Shown: positions 48,340 through 61,460 of the stretch, in pieces
Layout of the letters: each line of letters begins with the position of its first letter
How positions within the stretch are numbered: the stretch's first letter is position 1
From: Ophioderma brevispina
Taxonomy: Eukaryota; Echinodermata; Ophiuroidea; Amphilepidida; Ophiodermatidae
Direction of reading: 5' to 3'
Length of the DNA stretch: 64,000 nucleotides
NCBI GenBank assembly: GCA_023653785.1
Contig: JAMKCH010049098.1
Location: 26,764 to 90,763, forward strand
Notes under the pieces: model-generated
The model's database searches: none
What the model was told of the DNA's origin: nothing
The model's input: only the letters and a program-made list of their open reading frames with translations
Position numbers and translations under genes: made by a program

Positions 48340-49172
48340 TATAGAGGGGTAGTTAGAAAACAAAATAGAGAGCAAATATAAACAAAATGAAGACAATATC
48401 AAACTCCCTGGCTTGAAAAGCAGGGATATTGCGATAGTGTACATGTCTGTGTGTTTTTCACGTCTTGTTCGAAAAGTTTGTCTGATTTTAAAAAGGTCAA
48501 AGGTCATCTGAGGTCATGTTGTCTGTGTGTGTATGTATATACATACATATGTATGTGTGTTCCAGTTTGGTTAGGTTTTTGTTTTTCACTTCTTGTTCAC
48601 CAGGCTTGGGGTTAAGGTGCAATGGGGGTTCATTCATATGTGGATGATGTCAAAGGTCATGGACCAAAGCTAAAGGTCATCTGAGGTCATGTTCCAGACT
48701 GCCATCTTGCCAGGGGGATGACGCAAGTTTACCTGCTGTATTTTTTTAACTATAGGCTGACTTCAAATCCTTGCATAATTTGTACTTAAAGTGACAATTT
48801 CTTCAAGTGCAACTGATTACAGTCACATATATAGTAGGACAAACTTCATCAATAGCTTCCAGCAAAGTCAACAGATACCCACCATTGTACATCACACAGT
48901 CTGATTTTGGACTTTGCTATCAGCTAGATTAAATATTCTGTATAGGTTTTAATATAATAAGTTGGTGGTTTTGAAATGGCTTTTTAATGACCTTCAGACA
49001 TTTGAGAAGCTATCATAAAAACACTGACCTAAGACTAGGCTCTGTTGGAACTCAATTGAATGCATATTTCATGCTTGTTCCAAATATAGTCATTTAAATA
49101 CATAAGTTGTAATTTCAAAAAGTGATCTCTAAGTAACTATAGTTACCTGTAAGACCCATTGTTAATTTGAAC
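48340..49172. repeat. Copine intron with GGTCA-rich repeat
   Basis: 48,410-48,740 holds TGTGTG/ACATACATA tracts and AAAGGTCATCTGAGGTCATG blocks, with a DR1 (AGGTCA-A-AGGTCA) at 48,494-48,506 and a further AGGTCA at 48,511. The rest is unclassified intron. Confidence 0.65.
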
Positions 49173-49796
<624 letters not shown>

Positions 49797-49799
49797 TGA

Positions 49800-50280
49800 T
49801 ATCATTTATATTGTGGTAAGTGCCACCTGAAAGAATTGTGGGGACTGCGAGTGTCGTCTGCCGTCGTCGCGGTTTGTGAATGGGGCCAAAGGACACATGA
49901 GGTCACAAAGGTCACATGAGGTCACCAACATGTCACCCCACCCCGTCCCTTCCTTTCCATCAAGTTATATCATCGTAGCCCTTACGGAACTCGCATGGCA
50001 TGTAATACATTAAGGGTTAACATTTTGACCGGCTAAAGGTGGTCACATGAGGTCACCAAGATTACATGAGGTCACCAACATGTCACCGTACCCCACCCCC
50101 TCCTTTCCACCAAGTTACATCATCGTAACCATACGGAACTCATACGGCATGCAATATATTAAGGTTAACATTTTGACCACAGACACACACACAGATACAC
50201 AGACATACGGCCAGAGTAATCCCTATGTGCTTTCTGCAATTCTTGCAGATGACACAAAAATGTTGTTAGCTTGAAAAGTA
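49800..50280 (+). repeat. Interspersed repeat with internal GGTCACATGAGGTCA duplication
   Basis: GTGTCGTCTGCCGTCGTCGC, then two ~150-bp copies of a block running from GGTCACATGAGGTCACC to TTAACATTTTGACC, then an ACACAC/ACAGATACACAG strip and AGTAATCCCTATGTGC. The ends match, in reverse, 57,940-58,135 (GCACATAGGGATTACT ... GATGGCAGACGACAC). Confidence 0.8.
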
Positions 50281-51100
50281 AGAGGTAATTTTGTCATCAG
50301 ATGGAGTATCTTTTGTTTTGCATACCTTATTGGACCAAAATGTCAGCACAAGGTAAATAATTTCTTTTGTACATCATAATGGACCAAAATGACGCTGGGA
50401 GGCAAGCCGTTTTTTTAACATTTACTGGACCACAGTGTTATCACAAGGAGAACGTTTACTTTTGTACTTTGCAATAGCCATCATGTCATCGTAAGGAGAA
50501 CATTTTGCTTTGCAAAGCTGACTGATCCAAAATGCCGCCATCAGGAGAACACAGAAAACCACTTGTTACCTATTATCTCATATGGACTAAATGTCCCTGC
50601 AGGGTGGACCTCCTGACCAGTCAGGTCAGGTTTCCTATGAGAGCCTGCTACTTGTATCCTGGTAACCAGGGCTGAGTTGTCAGCGGCTAAACCGGCACCC
50701 CCATTGGGTTTCTAAGGAAATCTGATGAGGAGGGTAGCTGGTTACCCTGGTAGAATGAAAAAGAAGATCTACCTACAAGGGCATCAACTCTGGAGAGCTA
50801 ATGGGGGCCATCCAGCACATGCTGCCTTGCATGGTGGGCATGGTTGCCCAAAGACTAGGCCTTAACCTGTCTGCTATAGAAGTGACAAAGCTGCAATTTA
50901 TTTTTCACACTGTATTGTACACTGTTGCTTATCATTAAAGTTGGAATATTTTTTTTTCAGACCCAATCTTAAAACGTATTTCTATTTGAATGCCTCATGT
51001 AATCATCATATTAGAGTAGGTGAATGATTACATAATGAGTCCCCACTACCCAGGAGAAGTGAATCCATGCATAATTTTAAATTATGTAACAATGCCTTTT
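50281..51100. other. Copine intron, unclassified
   Basis: Loose repetition of 'GGACCAAAATG..GC..CAAGGAGAAC' at 50,330-50,560. 50,590-50,900 is GC-richer (CTGGTTACCCTGGTAGAATG, GGCATCAACTCTGGAGAGCT) and may be a non-LTR element 5' region; this is not certain. Confidence 0.4.
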
Positions 51101-51109
51101 GTTGGGAGC

Positions 51110-51690
51110 TATAAATTGTCAGATGTCTGTTTGCAAGGATGCAAGGAGCCCGTTTTTTAGTTGTCTGAAGAGTACTTGCACTCCGATGGGAAGAGTACAA
51201 GCGGGATATCGCAGAGTACAGTCTGTAAAATCCTCAGACATCATTAAGAGGTAGGTCATTTGAGGCCACAAAAATCTTCAGGACGACCACGATTGACTAC
51301 CAGATGAGATGATCACCGACTGCTTAATCTGTGCCGTAGAGCCCGGAAAATGCCAACGAGCCGTCTTTGTCGTTTGTGGAGAAGACACAATGGAATCAAC
51401 GTTTCCCTCCAAACTGTAAATCAGAGATTGCTTTAACATGGTTATCGAGCAAGATGAATGACCAAATGTCCACGCCTAACCATTCACCACAGAGTTGCTC
51501 GACTTTGCTGGGCTAGGGAGCTCAGAAGATTACAGCTCAGACACTGGCAAAATGTTGTGTTTATTGGCGAGAGCCGCTACATCCTTGACCATCAAGATGG
51601 AAGAAAAAGGGTTCGTTGATTACGTGGTGAGATGACTGTATTCAGGAATCAGCTCAAGATGGTGGCGGCTCAATTAACATTGCGCTTCTT
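51110..51690 (+). pseudogene. Tc1/mariner-type transposase remnant in copine intron
   Basis: Conceptual translation across stops and frame changes gives, in order: a helix-turn-helix-like start (STVCKILRHH, about 51,200-51,245); GRPRLTT (about 51,279-51,300); RLCRLWRRHNGI.VSLQTVN; CPRLTIHHRVARLCWARELR (about 51,470-51,530); and NVVFIGESRYILDHQDGRKRVR (about 51,551-51,616). The last block corresponds to the second catalytic aspartate region, usually S/T-D-E-S. Here the aspartate codon reads GGC (Gly, 51,566-51,568). With in-frame stops as well, the enzyme is dead. Terminal repeats were not located. Confidence 0.8.
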
Positions 51691-51874
51691 TACACTATTT
51701 CAAAGAACATAGATTCAAACTGAAATGAGAGCACAATAAAAATGTTTTGTAAATCATATATGTATGTCACTATGCCATTACATATTTTAAACAACATGAC
51801 TGCACATTACATTGACATTTTATCAAGCAGACTTCAGACATTTCTAACACTTCCATCTGGCTTGATTTACACAG

Positions 51875-52008
51875 GTATCCCTGGTGTAGTAGCAGCATAC
51901 CAGAGTTGCCTGAGGCAGGTCACACTATGGGGTCCCACCAATGTCGCACCAATCATCAACCACGTTGCCCAGTTTGCCACAGCTGCCCTCTCTAACAAAA
52001 AAGCATCT
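51875..52008 (+). CDS. Copine, VWA domain exon 3
   Basis: 134 bp between TTTACACAG and GTAAGT, phase consistent with the Gly split at the previous donor. Encodes [13 protein letters not shown], then [15 protein letters not shown], matching the copine helix that follows the NPxCxG block. A longer open frame spans 51,742-52,155, but its ends are intron read-through. Confidence 0.96.
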
Positions 52009-52108
52009 GTAAGTATTCCATTATGGTACTATGGGAACACTATCTTGTTCATTACGATGCTTGACTGCGCACTAACTTCCTTTGTAATGGTCTGCACTGC
52101 ATGTAAAT

Positions 52109-52578
52109 CCCGGGGAGGTAATCTGAACACGGGCCCGGGTAACCACCCGGGTTAGGGTACCGGCAGTGACCCTATATGAGACCAGAAACAAATGAATTGG
52201 TACCCTATCTGAGACCAGATCTGTTCAAATAGATACCCTATCCGAGACCAGACTTATTCAAATAGACACCCTATTCAAGACCTGGGGCCAAGCAATATTA
52301 CCATTGGAATTTTAACCTGGGATTTTACACTCAATTTTGAGCTATTTTATGGACTTTTTATTCTGTTTTGAGCATGATATCAATACAAAAGTCATCATTC
52401 TAACAGATTCATGCTGATTTTATACTCTACCTGAAAAGTAAAATTTGATACCTTATGTAAGACTGACAGAGACAAGTTGAATTTGATACCCTATATTGCA
52501 AGTCTCGAGACCTGCCCAGGTCTCGCGTTTTTTGTAACACGGGTGGTTACCCGGCCAGAATACCCAGTTACCCCCGGG
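52109..52578. mobile_element. Foldback element with 8-bp target duplication (hAT-like), copine intron
   Basis: Exact direct repeat ATGTAAAT at 52,101-52,108 and 52,579-52,586 flanks a 470-bp element. Ends are CCCGGGGAGGTAA... and the complement of CCCGGGGGTAACTGG, with a second inverted block CCGGGTAACCACCCG / CGGGTGGTTACCCGG inside. The centre carries degenerate repeats of TACCCTATCTGAGACCAGA. An 8-bp duplication is typical of hAT transposition; superfamily is inferred. No coding capacity. Confidence 0.82.
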
Positions 52579-52785
52579 ATGTAAATACTTTAAAGGGAAA
52601 CATTAGTGACAAAATCATATTTAGGACACTTTTGGAGGCTCTTTGCACAAAAGAATGTTACAGTTGTGGAAAGTTTCTTGGTAAAATTTAGTGCCTTTTG
52701 GGGCATAATAGACCTTTTTAAATGAACATCGGAAACGTTTGCAGCAAAATACAATTTCATTCTCAATTTTCATTACATCTTGTAG

Positions 52786-53823
<1,038 letters not shown>

Positions 53824-53934
53824 GCTTCCCCAGCTCGACTGGCCAAGTGTGTTCTGGCAGAGGTTCCTCATCAAGTGCAAGAATACTTCCAAATGAAGGA
53901 ACTTAAGCCTCCAAAGGAATACCCCACTATATAG
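53824..53934 (+). CDS. Copine, terminal coding exon with stop
   Basis: 111 bp after TTGCAG. Encodes ASPARLAKCVLAEVPHQVQE and a short tail KELKPPKEYPTI, then TAG at 53,932-53,934. The AxLAK.VLAEVP.Q phrase is the usual end of the copine domain. The tail is short, as is normal because C-termini vary among copines. All exons from 47,631 join without frameshift, so the 3' end of the gene looks intact. Strand and order imply the C2-domain exons lie upstream; none were identified within the window. Confidence 0.96.
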   Translation, partial: ASPARLAKCVLAEVPHQVQEYFQMKELKPPKEYPTI

Positions 53935-54661
53935 ATAGTCTAGGCTCCATTTGCCTTTTTTTGGGGGGTTTATTATTATCTGAAATTCAGATGTGGTGAA
54001 TTATGTCCATTTAAGCAGCAAGATTGAAGTGCAGCCAAGATGATTACAAAAAAGGCAGGTGTAATATGCCCATTTTTATTATTTTTTTGGTTAAAACATT
54101 TCCAACATGGCTTCATTCTGAAATACCGCCATAAACTTGATGAATTGAATGAATGCTACCATCTCCAAATGATGTAGGCACATGCAGGGTTCAAGATCTT
54201 TGGCATCTCCACTTTTCCCTGGAAAATATATATATAAATTGTCTAATTTTTCACAAATTTCTTTACTTTTCCCCTTAAAATTTTACTTTACCCCTTCCCT
54301 GAAAGTTCTGCTTCTGTCACTGGTTGAGACCCAGCCTTTTCAGTCTCTCCCCACTCCTAAGGCCTTCCTTGGCAACAAGCTTCATAAAACCTTCCATTTT
54401 ATATCATTCCCCAATTTTGTTCATTTTCAATTGAAATTTCAGGAGTAAGCTCTTTTTTTCAATGATGCCTACAAAAATATATGCAAAACTAAAGGTGCTG
54501 AAATCACAAACTGACCCTTTAATGTACACATGTGAACTGGTCAGGCTTTGGTAAACTAACTCATTAAAGCTCAAAACCTACAAATTAAATTTTTGATCAT
54601 GCTCAATGAAAACACAAGGCTACTCCCATTCGCCTGATAGTTTTCATTTTTTAGATACATT
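53935..54661 (+). other. Probable copine 3' UTR and flank
   Basis: Follows the TAG directly. No AATAAA is seen. ATTAAA variants occur at 54,563-54,568 and 54,584-54,589, either of which could serve as a poly(A) signal. The transcript end is not determined. A 54,182-54,448 reading frame has no domain. Confidence 0.45.
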
Positions 54662-55145
54662 GGCTGGTATTTTGAAAGGGAATCTAACTTTAGATCTGGG
54701 TTTAAACTAGGATTAGTCATTTGTGAATGGACCTTTTTTCTTTTAACAAATTGGAGTGAGTCAGGACTCATGAGTCTGGAGCTGAGTCCAATTCCATCAG
54801 TTTTGAGTCAAAGTCCTTCAGGCCCGAGTTTGAGTCCACAAGGTCCAAAATGGGGTAAAATGGGATGGGGGAGGTTGTCCATCAGGTCACACACCTTTAA
54901 CTAAATTCTTTTACTCGGACTCAGACCTGCTGGACTCAGTCTCGAACTCTGACTCAGGCCCCATGGACTTGGGACTCAGACCTTGTGGACTCAGACTTGG
55001 GTCCGATGGATTCGAACTCTGACTCAGACTCGACGCTGATGAAATCGGACTCGGCTTTAGACTCATGAGTCTGGACTCACTCTAACACTCTCTGAAAGTG
55101 TTATGTAATAGGTGAGGAAATTCCTCATGGATGGGCCAGATACAA
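54662..55145. mobile_element. Hairpin MITE, family 5 (copy 3), split by another element
   Basis: Left arm 54,662-54,748 (TGGTATTTTGAAAGGGAATC to CTTTTAAC). Similarity resumes at about 55,089 (TGAAAGTGTTATGTAATAGG) and continues through AAATTCCTCATGGATGGGCC. The right arm is missing after about 55,145. Confidence 0.75.
54751..55085. mobile_element. GACTC-rich foldback element nested in family 5 MITE
   Basis: Ends TTGGAGTGAGTCAGGACTCA and TGAGTCTGGACTCACTCTAA are inverted repeats that extend about 45 bp. The interior is made of repeated GGACTCAGA/GACTCAG motifs. No reading frame of note. Confidence 0.8.
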
Positions 55146-55687
55146 ATCTTTTGGTAAGGTCAACAGACCACACCTTCCATTAGGTGGGTTCATACTCTAT
55201 GAGCTGACTTCATCAGTGCCAGCCTTTCGCACATGCTTTTCATGCAGTACATTTGTTTAGGCATATAGCATGCAAAGTATGTTCAAAAGACTAATGTTGG
55301 TCACTATCTGTTAATTAAGTATAAACCCACCAATACTCTTCCCTTCTTGGCTGTACTCTCTGAACAGAAGTGACAAATAAGATTTCAAACAAAGCAAAGC
55401 AAAAAAGAAGAAAAAAGACAAGCAACTTCTACACCATTTCATTATTCTCACGCATCTGGAAGGTCAGGGCTGCTTTATGAAAGTAATTGCAAATCAGGGC
55501 TATTTCTTTTACCGATAGAAATCCACAGTTCTTTTTTCAGTGAAAACAGACACGATGGGGTACAGTGTTTTACTGGATTAACTGTAAACGGAGTAAAGAT
55601 AAGTTTCTGACATTCTTTCCCTGTGTACTTACTATGACAAATTTGAATAGAACACGATGCATAATATTGTGCCTTGTTACTTTTTGG
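55146..55687. other. No gene seen
   Basis: Nothing recognised; an A/G-rich strip near 55,390-55,420. Confidence 0.5.
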
Positions 55688-55836
55688 CAGTGGCGGCAGA
55701 AGCTTTGATATTTAGAGGGGGACGAATTTGTAAATTTATTGGTAAGAAATAAGACCTAGTTCAGAATTGGGGGGAATGAAGGGGACTGGAAATTTTAAGC
55801 AGATATGCCCTCCACCCCCTGTTTCTGCCGCCTCTG
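55688..55836. mobile_element. 149-bp poly-G MITE
   Basis: CAGTGGCGGCAGAAGC at the left and TTTCTGCCGCCTCTG at the right are inverted ends. Small member of the poly-G element group. Confidence 0.75.
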
Positions 55837-55911
55837 ATTCTTAGTGGTACAAAGGCACATTTTATGACAGTTGAAATATCGTCTAGCTGTTGATTTCTTT
55901 TGCCAGCACAA

Positions 55912-56690
55912 CACAGCTGTTTGACCCCATGCATATTGTCTCTTTTATTTTTAGAACAATATTAGGCAATGGTGACACAATTTTGACAACTGATATAAGT
56001 AGGGACATGCAAGACCTATTACCTCCGCAAAATTCAGAAAAATCCATTGCGGGAATCTTGCCATATAGGCCTACAAAGGTCATGATTTGTATGTTTTAGC
56101 GCCCTCTATATGCTTTTTCCCATAGAAAGACGTGCAAAACTAGATTTTGATGAAAAATCATATTTGCCCGCAATGAAATTTCATCAAATGTACACAGGAT
56201 GTAGTTAGTGGCATAAATAACTTAGTCGTCAAAAGTGTGTCGCCGTTGATATTTTTTGTTTTATTCTCGCTTTGTCATAATAAATTCCAGTTCCAGACAA
56301 ATATGGCATAACATTTTAGAATGAAAGGAGAATAAAACAAATATCAATGGGGACACACTTTTGACAACTAATTTGGATTATTTATTTCACTAACTACATC
56401 CTGAGTAAATTTGACAAAATTTTATTGCAGGCAAATATGATTTTTCATAAAAATCTAGTTTTCCACATCTTTCTATGGGGAATAGCCATATAGTGGGTGC
56501 TAAAGCAAACAAATCATGACCTTTGTATGCCTATATGACATGATTTCCACGATGGATTTTTCTGGTTTTTCAGAGGTAATAGATCTTGCATTTTTTCTAA
56601 TTATATGTCAGTTGTCAAAATTGTGTTGCCATTGCTTAAAATTGCTCTAAAAATAAGAGACAATTTGCATGGGGGGCTAAACAGCTATGG
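55912..56690. mobile_element. ~780-bp long inverted repeat (hairpin)
   Basis: Left arm (55,912 to about 56,265) and right arm (about 56,325-56,690) are inverted copies of each other over about 350 bp with a ~60-bp centre. Matched phrases include CAGCTGTTTGACCCCATGC / GCATGGGGGGCTAAACAGCT, CACAATTTTGACAACTGA / TCAGTTGTCAAAATTGTG, ACAAAGGTCATGATTTG / CAAATCATGACCTTTGT, and GTTTTATTCTC / GAGAATAAAAC. A transcript through it would form a long, imperfect double-stranded RNA. Confidence 0.88.
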
Positions 56691-57935
56691 GTTAGACAAC
56701 AGGGCAGATGGAATAATATGAAAATTCTATATTGAATGGAATAAGAGGAAAGGAAATCTTTGTAGTATTGTAAATAGTATTTCTATATGAAATTAACGAT
56801 ATACCCTATCTTGGTAAATCTTACAATCCACAGTTAAACAGATATGGGTGCATTTCATGCTGTATATTACAAATGATATAATTTGTGTTTCTGGCCTTAA
56901 GAGTTAAAGATATTTGAGGAATTCAAATTTCAAATATGATGCGATATGGCCTTCAGAATTTAAAACAGGGTTTTAAAATCATAATTTCTAAAAATGTTAA
57001 ATTTTATATCAGATAGTTTATGCTTTTGAAGTCTTTATAGGTCCCAAAATAATAGGGTAGTATCTATGATATGACCAACCAAATTTTAAGATAATTTATT
57101 TGAAATTTCTGTAGAAAAATCATAAACTTTTACAAGAATATTTCTTATGACAAAAAAAAATGATTGCAAAATTATCTTTTTCTATATTAACATTCTTTCT
57201 ATACAATTTTCCATTGGTCTTTGGGATGGTCATTGCATTCTCGCATGGGCATAATGATGATGAGGGATCTGCTGCTTGTACATGTACATAGACGTCCACA
57301 GGCTAAAAGAAAATTGTTTGTCTCAAAACGCAAATTCATTTTGGGATTGTGGGGATTTTAAGTTTCATTTGAAAGATATGCAGAATTCGGAAGACAATCT
57401 TGGCTGTAGACAGAGTAGTAGGCCTACACATATGTAGAGTGTAGCACAGACGGTTGTTTGTCTTCCCCAGAATCTGATTTTGAAAACTCAAAACTTATGA
57501 GACAAACCATTTCTTTTTAAGCCTTATTCACATTTCATTTCATCCCTAGAGTTAGAAAAGTTCAAGAAATACAAGAATAGAATGCTTTTTCTTGTAGCAA
57601 ATGTGTGTGTCGCTCACTTATAATAGGTATATAGGCAGATTTAATACGATACTGAGTATTATGCATGGTAGAAACCAGGCAAAGCAGTTTCAAAGTCTCA
57701 TTTATTATAAAAAACAGACTAAACATACTCTCAAAAGAGCAATAGTTTTGACACTTGATTTGGAATAGGTATTCCACAAGCAACATCCTGTGAAAATTTT
57801 TAGAAATTCAAATGCCGTCAAACCACAATTTTCTCCTTCAAAATGTAGTTTACACAGATCTCTATGAAGATTGGATGATAGAGGGCGCTATAACATGTTT
57901 TTTTTCTTATTTTGTGTTGTTTGCTGCAAGTAGAA
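56691..57935. other. No gene seen
   Basis: AT-rich; nothing recognised. Confidence 0.5.
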
Positions 57936-58145
57936 TGGCACATAGGGATTACTTTGGTAGTGTGTGTGTGTGTGTGTGTCTGTGTGTGACTCGTACTTTT
58001 TACCCATTTCACCTCATACTCAGAAGAACCACTGGCCCAAGACTCATATGGGGTGTACACAGATTGACCTCTGATGACCCATGTGATCTCTGACCCCATT
58101 CACAAACTGTGATGGCAGACGACACAAGCGTTCTGGGGAATGCTG
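57936..58145 (-). repeat. Interspersed repeat with (TG)n, reversed copy of the 49.8-50.3 kb repeat
   Basis: GCACATAGGGATTACTTTGG, a TG run (57,959-57,987), TGACCTCTGATGACCCATGTGATCTC and CAAACTGTGATGGCAGACGA. The order is inverted relative to 49,800-50,250, and the internal duplication is absent. Confidence 0.75.
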
Positions 58146-59021
58146 TATTTTTACAGGGGTCATAGCTCTTGCATGCCCTTACTTGCATCAGTTGTCAATT
58201 TTTTTTTTTTCCAAAAATAAGAACATTTCCCATGCTACCCATGCACGTAACATGCACATGGTTTCATGACCTGGGGTAAGGTAGAGGAAAGTGGCACAAC
58301 ACCTTTTAAAGATGTTTTTATGTTGTTTGCTTTAGCTGCAGAGAATTTACAGTCTGTTATTGACCTGGACCACATTGGAATGCACTTATCAAAAAATGCC
58401 CCAGCCCCTGGGTACCCGGGGATGGCCTTGGTATTTTTTGATAGGTGCATAAATTTTACATTTTTGTGCAATCAATGTTTTATTTATTATTGAAGGAAAA
58501 GGACCACTAAATTTTTAATTCCAACAAAGCAGTGATGTAAGTGTGTTTCCTAAACTTTATTTTTGTACATTGTTATGAGAATGAAGTGTTTTTATGTGTA
58601 ATTTCCTTCCTAAACGACTACAAGACGGCTTCCCGAATCTTTAAGCGAGTGCAACAAAGTCGTATTTGCGTACTTGTCATGTTGCAGAAAAAGCTGGTTT
58701 GTGTTCAAATTTCTTTTTTCTGTTAATTTGTAGTAATGCCGTCTTCCTTTAATAGAATGCTTTTACTTTGAGGCTGGTACTATAGCTTGAATTGTGTTTT
58801 TAACCTGTATTATATAAAATCAAGCAAAAACTCAATTTTACCCAAAATATCTGTTCCAACTTTATTGCACTCAGATGATGAAATTGTAGTCAATTGGGAA
58901 ACCATCTCAAAAGCCACTGACTTAGAATGTGTATAGGTTGCCAAACCTATCTATTTTGTAAAGGGTAAAGTTCACAGTGCAGTTATAGGGGAAAATATAA
59001 ATTTTAGCTTCCAGAAAAAAA
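58146..59021. other. No gene seen
   Basis: T run at about 58,200. Nothing recognised. Confidence 0.5.
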
Positions 59022-59568
59022 CCCGGTCCCTCAACTCAACATAAAAAGTGGTAACCATGAGAGTTCTAAATTTCGAGGAAAAGGGGTATATTTTTTACTG
59101 TCATCAAGGACCGCGAAATCATGAAAAAAGGGGGTAATCTGAGCATCCGTCTCCGCAAAATTTAAAAAAAAGGGGCATTTCACATAATTGGTCGTGGTCG
59201 ACTACAAACTTTTACAGGAACATTTGTTTATCTTTGTTGTATTTTCATTCAAGTTAAAATCAGTATACATGTATAGTAATTAATCCCAATTAAAGACGGG
59301 ATCATCTGAGAGTAAAGCAGACACAAGGTAATATTGATACTTGTATGTTTTGTTCTTAAGATGTTAAATTATAAGAGTCATTGAAAAGGGGTGTCTGAAA
59401 ATCTTGTCATTGAAAACCTTGAAATAGGGGGTATTTTTAACCCTGATTTTGTCATCGATTTTGCAAAAAAAGGGGGTAAAATCAATGAAAAATCATTGAA
59501 AAGGGGGGTTTTGAAAAAATGAAGAACTCACATGGTTACCACTTTCTATGTTGAGTTGAGGGACCGGG
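59022..59568. mobile_element. MITE with 42-bp near-perfect terminal inverted repeats
   Basis: Left CCCGGTCCCTCAACTCAACA followed by TAAAAAGTGGTAACCATGAGAG. The right end is its inverted copy with about two mismatches. The interior contains repeated AAAAGGGG phrases. Flanked by A runs, so the target duplication cannot be read. Confidence 0.85.
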
Positions 59569-59984
59569 GAAAAAAAGAACAACTCATTTGGAAAAAAAAA
59601 ATGGTGCTGATTTGTTGATGAAACATTAAGCTGTATTTTGTTATGCTAAATCTGTTGAAAACTTTAGTTTTCAAGTGCCCAATCTCAGTCTTGAATTCTG
59701 TTTGTAGATCTATTTTAGATGATTCAGTACTCAACTGCATGCTCATGTGCTTATAGTACCATCGGCAATATAAATATTAGATAGATGATATTTGGTGGGA
59801 AGAGGGAATTCTTTAAGTATATATGGCATATTTACATACCCAAGCGTGGAATTTTCATAGAGCCACAAAGGTATTCTATTCAGGTGGTGGACAAGAAATA
59901 CAAAATGTACATGTCGTCATTGGTTAAAGATGTAAGATGGAAATTTCTGATTTTTTTAGGTTGTCAATAATTTTCTCTACGTTA
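59569..59984. other. No gene seen
   Basis: Nothing recognised. Confidence 0.5.
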
Positions 59985-60320
59985 GAGTTCCGGGGGGAAG
60001 GGGAGGTGGCAGTTTGTGGCAATTTCTGGAAAAGAAAAGCAAGGTATTCACATCCCTGACAGAATTTACAGTGTATCTAGCATGTTTTGCGACACAATTC
60101 GAAAGCATTCAGACCGGGATTCAGGCATTGTACTTTAGGCTTGTAGTAAGATATTGATCTGGCAAGTGAAAGATGGATTAGCTGGGATTAGCACATATAC
60201 AATAGCAATGGTCTGTGAGCTGATGACAACATGCTTTTCAAGTTTGGTAAATGCTGGCAGTAATGTCAGCATCCTTGTTACAGAAATTGCCACAAACTGC
60301 AACCTCCACCCCTGGAACTC
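59985..60320. mobile_element. MITE with GAGTTCC...GGAACTC ends
   Basis: 336 bp. Ends GAGTTCCGGGGGGAAGGGGA / GCAGTTTGTGGCAATTTCTG and their inverted partners CAGAAATTGCCACAAACTGC / CCCCTGGAACTC, about 42 bp of terminal inverted repeat. Confidence 0.82.
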
Positions 60321-60441
60321 TTCCTGTTTTTACTGTTTTTACAGAATGTAAACATCCAAATTGTTTTCAAACTTGTGGAAGTGATTTCAGTAAGGGTCCT
60401 TTTCATTATGTCAATTTTTTTTTTCATGCCATTATGTCCCT

Positions 60442-60809
60442 TTAAAGTGACAGGAGGAGATTTATTTAGGATTACAAATTTCTCCTCAAATGGCAAAGGA
60501 TCAATGGTAGACCCACCTACCAAGAACGTTCAGAAAGTTTATTGGACAGACAAGTACAAAAGAAAACAGCAAACTTTGTTTTGAACTTGCCTGACTATCG
60601 TAATTATCCCCATAGAACACTGTGCTTTTACTTTCTGTCGTGCAAGACAGAAAGTACTAAATCCTCATCTTACTGCATAAAGACGGCGTATTCGGCTTAT
60701 TCACTTCAGGTGTGATCTAATACATTGGAAAGCATTCCAAATATGCAAAAAACCTGGTTTCGAAAAAAATTGGGGGCGCTTCTTTCTGGAAATCTCCTCG
60801 TCTCTTTAA
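60442..60809. mobile_element. TTAA-flanked MITE, family 2 (copy 2)
   Basis: 368 bp, TTAA at 60,442 and 60,806. Ends AGTGACAGGAGGAGATTT and AAATCTCCTCGTCTCT are inverted repeats. Interior matches 18,564-18,890. Confidence 0.85.
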
Positions 60810-60920
60810 GGGTTATTGTTTAATTGGTCCTAACCATGTTTGTGAAGGGCCAATGTGATCATGCAGATGGATGGATATGCCTTGATGGATGGATGGATGC
60901 CTGCTTCTGGATGTCTACAT

Positions 60921-61205
60921 AGGAAATTCATTAATTCAGTCTACAGACTAAACCAATCGATTATTTAACAAACTTCAAATGTGGCATGGTGATAGAACAT
61001 GATGAGGTCATGTGCTGTATACTTTTAGGACAGGTTATAAATATTAATGAGCTTATTTTCAAGGAAATTCATTAATCCACTCTACAGACTAAACCGAATG
61101 GTCTTTGAACTCCCAACACATCACAGTGATAGAACATGATGAGATCATGTGCTGTATACTTTTGGATGGGTTATGAATAATTAATGAGCTCATTTGCATA
61201 TTTTC
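60921..61205 (+). repeat. ~141-bp tandem duplication
   Basis: AGGAAATTCATTAAT..A.TCTACAGACTAAACC starts at 60,921 and again at 61,062. Both copies contain GATAGAACATGATGAG.TCATGTGC. A GATG simple repeat precedes it at about 60,860-60,900. Confidence 0.85.
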
Positions 61206-61460
61206 AATAAAATGTGATAAAACCACAGTTGTGGGGCCATCTTAATTACAAACTCATAATTCTTGTTTTTATATATGAATAATAAACAAGGATGAGGTCC
61301 TATATGGGCCGTGGTAACACCCATCGCCATTCACCAGTGCATATCAAAGCGCCCAAATCAGCTTGTGGTGTTTTGGTATTGCTGTGATCTCTTTTGATTC
61401 ATTTGAATGAGCTGTTGCTGCATTGAATGAGTCTTGTCCGCCTCTGTCTGATCATTACCT

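Noticed and set aside
51742..52155. 137-codon frame taken as one gene
   Set aside because: Only 51,875-52,008 is coding (copine exon with splice signals on both sides); the rest is intron read-through.
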